A program made the translations under genes and the position numbers. Of a stretch of DNA of 64,000 nt, positions 58,856 to 64,000 are shown one piece after another; within the stretch, counting starts at the first letter, position 1, and every line of letters begins with the position of its first letter. The notes under the pieces were generated by a model. The model did not search any database. It saw only the letters and a program-made list of their open reading frames with translations, and was not told where the DNA came from. The stretch comes from Calliopum simillimum. Lineage: Eukaryota; Arthropoda; Insecta; Diptera; Lauxaniidae. The DNA lies in the NCBI GenBank assembly GCA_951812925.1, contig OX638372.1:47924245-47988244 (forward strand), written 5' to 3'.

Positions 58856-60700
58856 ATTTGAAATAGGGATTTTCAATTATCAACTGAAAAATTTTGGTTC
58901 AAAAAAAAAAAAAACATAAACCTTTTATTCCCTGGTCTATGCTAAATATTTTAGAAAATTTTCTTTTTTAAAAATCTTTACTAATTGCTACATAACATCA
59001 TTTTTTTGAAAGCCTTTTCTACGTTTAATTTCTTAACTGGCGCACTTGAGGCATTTTTGCACATATGTTATTAGAAATATTATATTTCAAACTTAACATC
59101 AACGTTACACATATTGTTTTTTTGACCAAGATTAAGATATTCCTGAAAATGGTTTGTTGTGTGATTTCGAAGTAATCGTGAAATTTCCAAAAAATCCTTT
59201 TTTTTTTTTTTTTTTGAATCAGTCTAATATGTACATATTTTTTTTAATTCAATTTTATTCTTTCAAATTATTTTTTCAGTACGAAATTTCGCAATTGAAA
59301 TTAATGTTGTGCGAGAATTATCACAAAACATGGCGTTGTGCCACAGCGGAAGTGGGTGTTCAATTATATAATTTTTATGTTTTTTTTTTTCAACAGCGTC
59401 TTGCTGTTACAAGCGACATAATCAAAATCATTGCTGCTGGCTGTAGCCAGAATATCTATAAATTACAAATATTTTCCATCCCAGAAACCCTCTTCATTGT
59501 ATTACTTTGATTTTTTGTTTTTTTCATGGTTGTTACTTCATTGAAAAGGTAAATGTTTCATTTTATGATGTTTTAATATTTTGATGCTATCAAACTGTTT
59601 GCTTTCGCTTTCTCTCTCTGTCGTGCCTTCTCTTTTTCAACTTTCGCCAAATTTAATAATAATGTTGTTGGTATGTTGGTTTTTTGTGTTGTTTGGTCCT
59701 AACTCAATAAGTGTTGAATGGACTGAATTTTTTTATGTGAATTTCAGTTGAGTTTTTTTTCTTTTTATTCCGCTTTTATTTTTATTTTTTATTTAAAATT
59801 AAATACCAAGTTTATTGTGTATTTGATGTAGCATAAAAAAGGTGTCATTTTGATTACTTAAATGTTATAGGTAGCTATAATGTCAGGTCAATTTTGAATG
59901 GCAAATGGCATTATGTTGAAATGACCTATTAATTTGTGGTTGAAAAAATTCAGTTATTCTGGTAACGAAGTTATTTTTCATAGAATTTTTATAAATTGAT
60001 AGAGCTGTAAGCGTTTTCATTAAGTTGTTAATATTTTTCGTTGAATTTTTAATTAATTTTTCGCGATGGCTTTTGTCCCAATAATTAGCTCAGTCTTACA
60101 AAGCGGGAATAAGCCCCAAAGAATAGCAGTAAGTATATCCAAAGTGAATCATTTGTGTAGACTCTACTATGTTGAAAGTAAAATGAATCCAGCCTAAAAG
60201 TAGTCAATAAAATATTAACATTACTTATTGACACAACAGAAATTCTAGTTCTACAATCTGGTATCTAGTTGACCTTAGAAGCTGGCATTTAAGTAAAATT
60301 TGAAATAGTCTGTAATTAAAAAGAAAAAGATAATTAATAACTATTATGTAGGTTAAGGGAGGAAAATATGGACTACGTGGGTGATAAAGACCACACGGTT
60401 ATTTTCCACTGCATACATAGGATTTAACGTTATTCATGTTCAAACTTTACGCTAATACCTAATGCTTATAATAATGCGATTTCAGCGTTCGGTGAAGTCG
60501 CATGTTGCTGTGAAGTTGTATTTTCTAAAAAAATTTTAAGTGATAAATTTTTTCTAGTGAGTAAATTTTGATATTTCACTTTGAAGGCAACGTGTTTTTA
60601 AATAAATCATTAATTAAGTAAAATCAATGAATACCATTTATAATAAGCCTAAATTAGTTAATTTACCACAATAGTTTTTGATAAAAAAAAACCATTTATT
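58856..60700. other. AT-rich stretch, no gene recognised
   Basis: Poly-A/T tracts and a TCTCTCTCTGTCG run near 59612. The 59154-59510 ORF follows a CAG after a T tract but lacks any domain or downstream donor in a sensible position. Confidence 0.45.
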
Positions 60701-60702
60701 TC

Positions 60703-60996
60703 ACCAACACGTGCTGCGGGTAATATAGACCACCAAAGAAAAAAGCCTCAAAAACAAATGTATTTATCATCTTCTTCAGATGGGGAATCTAGCTGCAGTT
60801 TTCATAACGAGTCTGATGGTCATTATTTGTAATTCGTAAACTACAAGGGAAAAGAAGATGAAAATGCATATACTGTAATACCCTTTACTCAGAAGATCGC
60901 CGTGGCGAATTTTGGGTTGAATGTGTAATCTTACGTTCTTGGAGTCATGAAAAGTGTGCCGGATGTTGAAGTGACATTTTTATATGCAACTTCTGT
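60703..60996 (+). pseudogene. C-terminal linker and zinc finger of a pogo/Tigger-like transposase relic
   Basis: PTRAAGNIDHQRKKPQKQ, then a Ser/acid run MYLSSSSDGESSCS, resembles the linker after the DDE domain in insect pogo/jerky-like transposases. After a frame change comes KCIYCNTLYSEDRRGEFW, VECVILRSWSHEKCAGC, a stop, and IFICNFC. This matches the C-terminal finger pattern CxxCxxLYSxS...WVxCxxCxxWxHxxCAG...FxCDxC, with one cysteine replaced (CVIL instead of CxxC) and one stop. The DDE domain itself is not recognised upstream. Helentron-like copy H follows about 60 bases later. Confidence 0.58.
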
Positions 60997-61055
60997 ACCA
61001 AACAAACATGTGAGACAATATGGACTTTATAGTCCATATAACACTACACTGTTTT

Positions 61056-62373
61056 TATACCCTACACCCAGGGTATATTCACTTTGTCCTTCCGTTTGTA
61101 ACCCAGATATAGAAAAGTATATACATTCTTGATCAGCGTCACCTCCTGAGTCGATATAGCCATGTCCATCGGTCTGGCTGGCTGGCTGGGTGGCTGGCTG
61201 TGTGTGGAAATACATTTTTTGGGAAAACTAAGCAAGATAATTCAATGAAAATTGGTGCACAGCCTCCGTCGTTAAAGTTAGCTCGGGGGATTGAAAATGG
61301 CTGAAATCGGTCAACGGACACGCCTAGGTTAGGTTAGGTTAGATCTGGGAGATGAACATGTTGTCATCATTAACATAGGCCTCGAGAAAGGGCCCATTGT
61401 ATACCCGATACTAAGAGCTTTAGCAGAGAAAGTCTTAGAGAACCACTTGGATGTACATATATACTTCCATATGGATTTAAGACGAACCTCAGACAGTGAG
61501 TCAAGCGATTCCAATATGAAATGACCAAAATTCTTTCTACGTCCAAGCGCAAGCGCTGGACATTCACAAAAGAAATGAAAGACTGTTTCTTCCATATAAG
61601 GGTCCCTAACACTTCTACAAAGGTCGCCAATGTTTGAGAAACCTAAACGCGATGCATGGATTCCCATGGCACAATGTCCAGTAATAGCACCGATAAAGAT
61701 CCGTACATTATGTTTCTCCATTGCTATTAAAAACATAGTACGATTTATCCTATATGATGGCCAAATAGATCTTATATGATTGCAAGTTTGAAGGTTTGGC
61801 CATCTAAAATTAGCAAGCTGAATACATTTATTTTCGATTTTTCCCTTGATTACGCTAATGGGTTTTTTTTATTGAAAGGTCAGCCAAAAGGGCATTTTGG
61901 TTTGACCTTATTTTAGCCAGTTCATCTGCAATTTCGTTGCCCCCGAAATTACTATGACCTGGAACCCAGCAAAGTGTTAAATTATAGTTCTCGCTAATAT
62001 CGCAAAGGACACGCCTACCGCCCATACAACAAATATATTCAAAATGCTACTTTTGGATTATTTTTCACGATAATGCAACCAAAATACACATAAATACTAC
62101 GAATTGTAAGCGCAAGCTCTGAGCAAAAACTGGGCGAATTCGGACAAGAGGGCATGGCACCTCTCATATAAGCAAAAGCTTCAAAACGCTATGCTGAAAG
62201 TGTTTTTTGAGTTAATCCAACCAAATTTCACTCAAATACTAACTATAAATTCAAACTCTGAGAAAAAACTGGGTGAATTCGGACGTGGCATCTCTCATAT
62301 AAGCAACATTTTCAAAATACTGCAGTGTAGGGTAATTAATGTTTGGCCAGGCCAAAAGTAACTCCCTTGCTAG
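61056..62373 (+). mobile_element. Helentron-associated (DINE-1/HINE-like) element, copy H, interrupted
   Basis: The 5' part 61056-61326 has TATACCCTACACCCAGGGTA and a GGCTGGCTGGCTGGGTGGCT microsatellite. The 3' part 62007-62373 has two internal units, GTGTAGGGTAATTAATG, the hairpin TTTGGCCAGGCCAAA at 62342-62356 and a CTAG end at 62370-62373. The family consensus CAACGGACACGCCTACCGCC is broken exactly at the LINE insertion, giving a verified empty site. Confidence 0.85.
61327..62006 (-). mobile_element. 5'-truncated RNase-H-class LINE with 11-bp TSD and GGTTA tail
   Basis: GGACACGCCTA flanks both sides (61316-61326, 62007-62017). On the minus strand the insert opens in the RNase H domain (CWVPGHSNFGGNEIADELA, carrying the GHxxxxGNExAD signature). 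After frame changes it gives a 135-codon ORF (61329-61736) with RIFIGAITGHCAMGIHASRLG, CRSVRDPYMEETVFHFFCEC and PALALGRR, the C-terminal zinc-knuckle region of I/R1-group ORF2. The first CxxC is changed (CRSV). The 3' end on the sense strand is TAACC repeated three times, read as GGTTAGGTTAGGTTA on the plus strand, and supplies the stop codon. Confidence 0.82.
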
Positions 62374-64000
62374 TTATATTTATTTTGAGTATTTTCTGTT
62401 TTTTAATTTTTTTTCTTTATCCTGATGAGATATTTATCTAAAAGTGAATCAGAATAGAGGTGAGTTGTTCAGTTTCCGATCAATAACTCGTGTACTGTTT
62501 CAGAAATCGGTTTTTTTATTTACTAAAATTGTAGCTAAATGTTCAACAAGTATTTTTTTCTTAACAAACAATGTCAAAATTTTCATACAGTGGGTGTTTT
62601 GTTGTAAAATGTTCGGTCTTTTTTAGTTTTTCGACCATAACTCACAAAATATAAATTTTTTAAAATTACTTCCTGTAGCTAAATTGAACGAAACTGTAAA
62701 ATCCATAAAGCTTGTTCACACTCAATATGGGACTTTGTCGTAAAATGACAATTTTCGGCTGTTGAACGCCCGCTGTCGGCAAAACTCTTTTTTTACTCGA
62801 AAGTGGGGCATCGCACGAAAAAATGTGTATCAGTCATAAAATGCTTAGAATTGTATGGGGTATACGTGTGAATTTTTTCAGAATTTTTTTGGACATTAAA
62901 AATGTTTTTATTTTTAAATTTTTATATATTTGAAAAATTTTAAAATGTCTCCACAAAATTCTAAAAAAATTCACACATACTTATTTGAAGATTCTAAGCA
63001 TTTTGTGCTATGTATATTAGGGTGAAGCGCTGCTCTATGGGGATTTTTTATTTTTATTGGCCAGTGCGGAAAGGACCAATCACCTTTTAGAGGTGTATAA
63101 ATATTTTTTCAAAATTTTGAGTTTTAGTACTGCCGCAAGTCAATCAAACCTTAAACACATCCTGGGAATATAGGGAAAAAATCAAAGTTGGATCACTGAA
63201 GTTTTTTTGATATGGTTTTGTTCGTTCACTTCTCCAGAGTTAGAAAATATGAAAATTAAAATCCAGACTCTTCCTTCTTGCGAATAAACTTGGTTTGAGG
63301 CATGTTTGAATTACCTAAATTATAGTTACCTCGAAGTCTTGGAAATTAAATTGTTTTGATCGGGCCTGTTCATTAATTTGTCCAGAGTTGGAAAATAAGA
63401 AAATTTAATCGAAACAGTTCCTTATTGCGGATAAACCGGGCTTAAGAGCCTTTTTTCGTGGTATTTTTAAATTATTAATATTAAATCGACGTCCAAATGT
63501 TGGCACTGAAAATTTTCGTTGAGGTTTTGTTTGCTAGCTTTTCGTGAGTGGGATAAGGTGTAAAAGTGAATCAAAACAACTTCTTCTTGCGAATAAACCA
63601 GCCTTAAGCTTAGAAAAATTTTTGAAATTTTTTTTTTTTTGTAAATTTGAAAAATTTTTTTTTCATAAATTTTTTCAAAAATTATTTAAGGAAAATAAAA
63701 TTTTTTTTAACTTTTCAAAAAATTTCACACGTATTTCTTGAACGATTCCAAGCATTTTATGCCTGGTACACTTCTTTCGTAAGATGCCTTCCTCTTGAGC
63801 AAACAAAGAGTTTTGCCTGCCGCGAGCGTTCAAAAGCCAAAAACTGTCATCTAGCCACCAAATCCCATCTTGAATCATACACCATTTTAAAGCTTATAAA
63901 CTGTGCTTTAATTTAAAGTACTTTTAAAAAAAATGTAATAGGGTTTTTTTTAAAAAAAATTCAAAATTATTATTAAGTTTAAAAAATTTTGGTGAAAAAA
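62374..64000. other. AT-rich stretch with palindromic-motif copies
   Basis: Two copies of the TCTAAGCATTTTATGCC/ACTTTTTCGTAAGATGCC family lie at 62810-63010 (as an inverted pair) and 63730-63790. A diverged direct repeat (TTAAATTG/TCCAGAGTT(A/G)GAAAATA.GAAAATTAA, then ATTGCG.ATAAAC) recurs near 63225-63300 and 63380-63450 and in part near 63560-63610. No coding region. Confidence 0.45.

Noticed and set aside
59154..59510. Possible exon after the T tract and CAG at 59279, considered as the TM2 exon of the GPCR
   Set aside because: The translation lacks TM2 features (no LxxxD pattern) and no suitable donor follows.
61325..61341. GGTTAGGTTAGGTTA as a telomeric repeat
   Set aside because: Only three units, located exactly at the 3' end of a LINE with a TSD; it is the element's tail.

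Overview
This is an AT-rich animal nuclear window, most likely from a higher (schizophoran) fly. The evidence is the load of DINE-1/Helentron-like elements, mariner, jockey-type and Transib-type elements, CAA/CAG runs, and one gene with canonical GT-AG introns. A tephritid fruit fly is plausible, but the sequence alone does not prove it. No bacterial-type genes, CRISPR arrays, rRNA genes or intact tRNA genes were seen.

Host gene. One host gene is supported, on the + strand. A first coding exon (33186-33371, ATG preceded directly by an in-frame stop) ends in a GTAAGT donor. It joins in phase 0 to an exon at 45594-45747, which has a polypyrimidine tract plus acceptor and its own GTAAGT donor. 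The joined product has a glycosylatable extracellular N-terminus, then transmembrane helix 1 with the GN motif and first intracellular loop of a class A (rhodopsin-like) GPCR, probably a peptide receptor. TM2 onward is not in the window, so the following intron is longer than 18 kb. A likely 5' UTR starts near 32505. Most of positions 1-32500 looks like intron or intergenic repeat sequence.

Mobile DNA. Nearly everything else is layered transposons, and several layers can be ordered because an insertion can be removed on paper at its target-site duplication (TSD). (i) 2476-4925: mariner with a fold-back element in its 3' end. (ii) 8.6-11.8 kb: fold-back relatives, a Helentron-like copy, an RT fragment and a hAT-like end. 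(iii) 21.2-26.8 kb: two large fold-back palindromes, one carrying a TA-TSD element, the other a mariner MITE and a 4-bp-TSD element with a repeated GGTAACTCGCGTTAC motif. (iv) 28.8-30.6 kb: a jockey-like RT pseudogene split by a Helentron-like copy. (v) 33.7-43.2 kb, inside the GPCR intron: a two-ORF non-LTR retrotransposon with a (TGAAA)n tail, broken by a Transib-type element in ORF1, a tandem-repeat element between the ORFs and a fold-back element in ORF2. In two of the three the reading frame closes once one TSD copy is counted. (vi) 46.7-63.8 kb: LINE and mariner relics, five Helentron-like copies (one interrupted by an RNase-H-class LINE with an 11-bp TSD and GGTTA repeats), a 36-bp minisatellite and a decayed pogo/Tigger-like zinc finger.

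Most notable. There is a group of fold-back elements with CACGGT...ACCGTG termini and 4-bp TSDs (3404-4901, 40285-41654, probably 10568-11149). There is also a Transib-type element whose terminus is the canonical recombination-signal heptamer CACAGTG, with a CGGCG target duplication. All family names are assignments by eye, without database searches.
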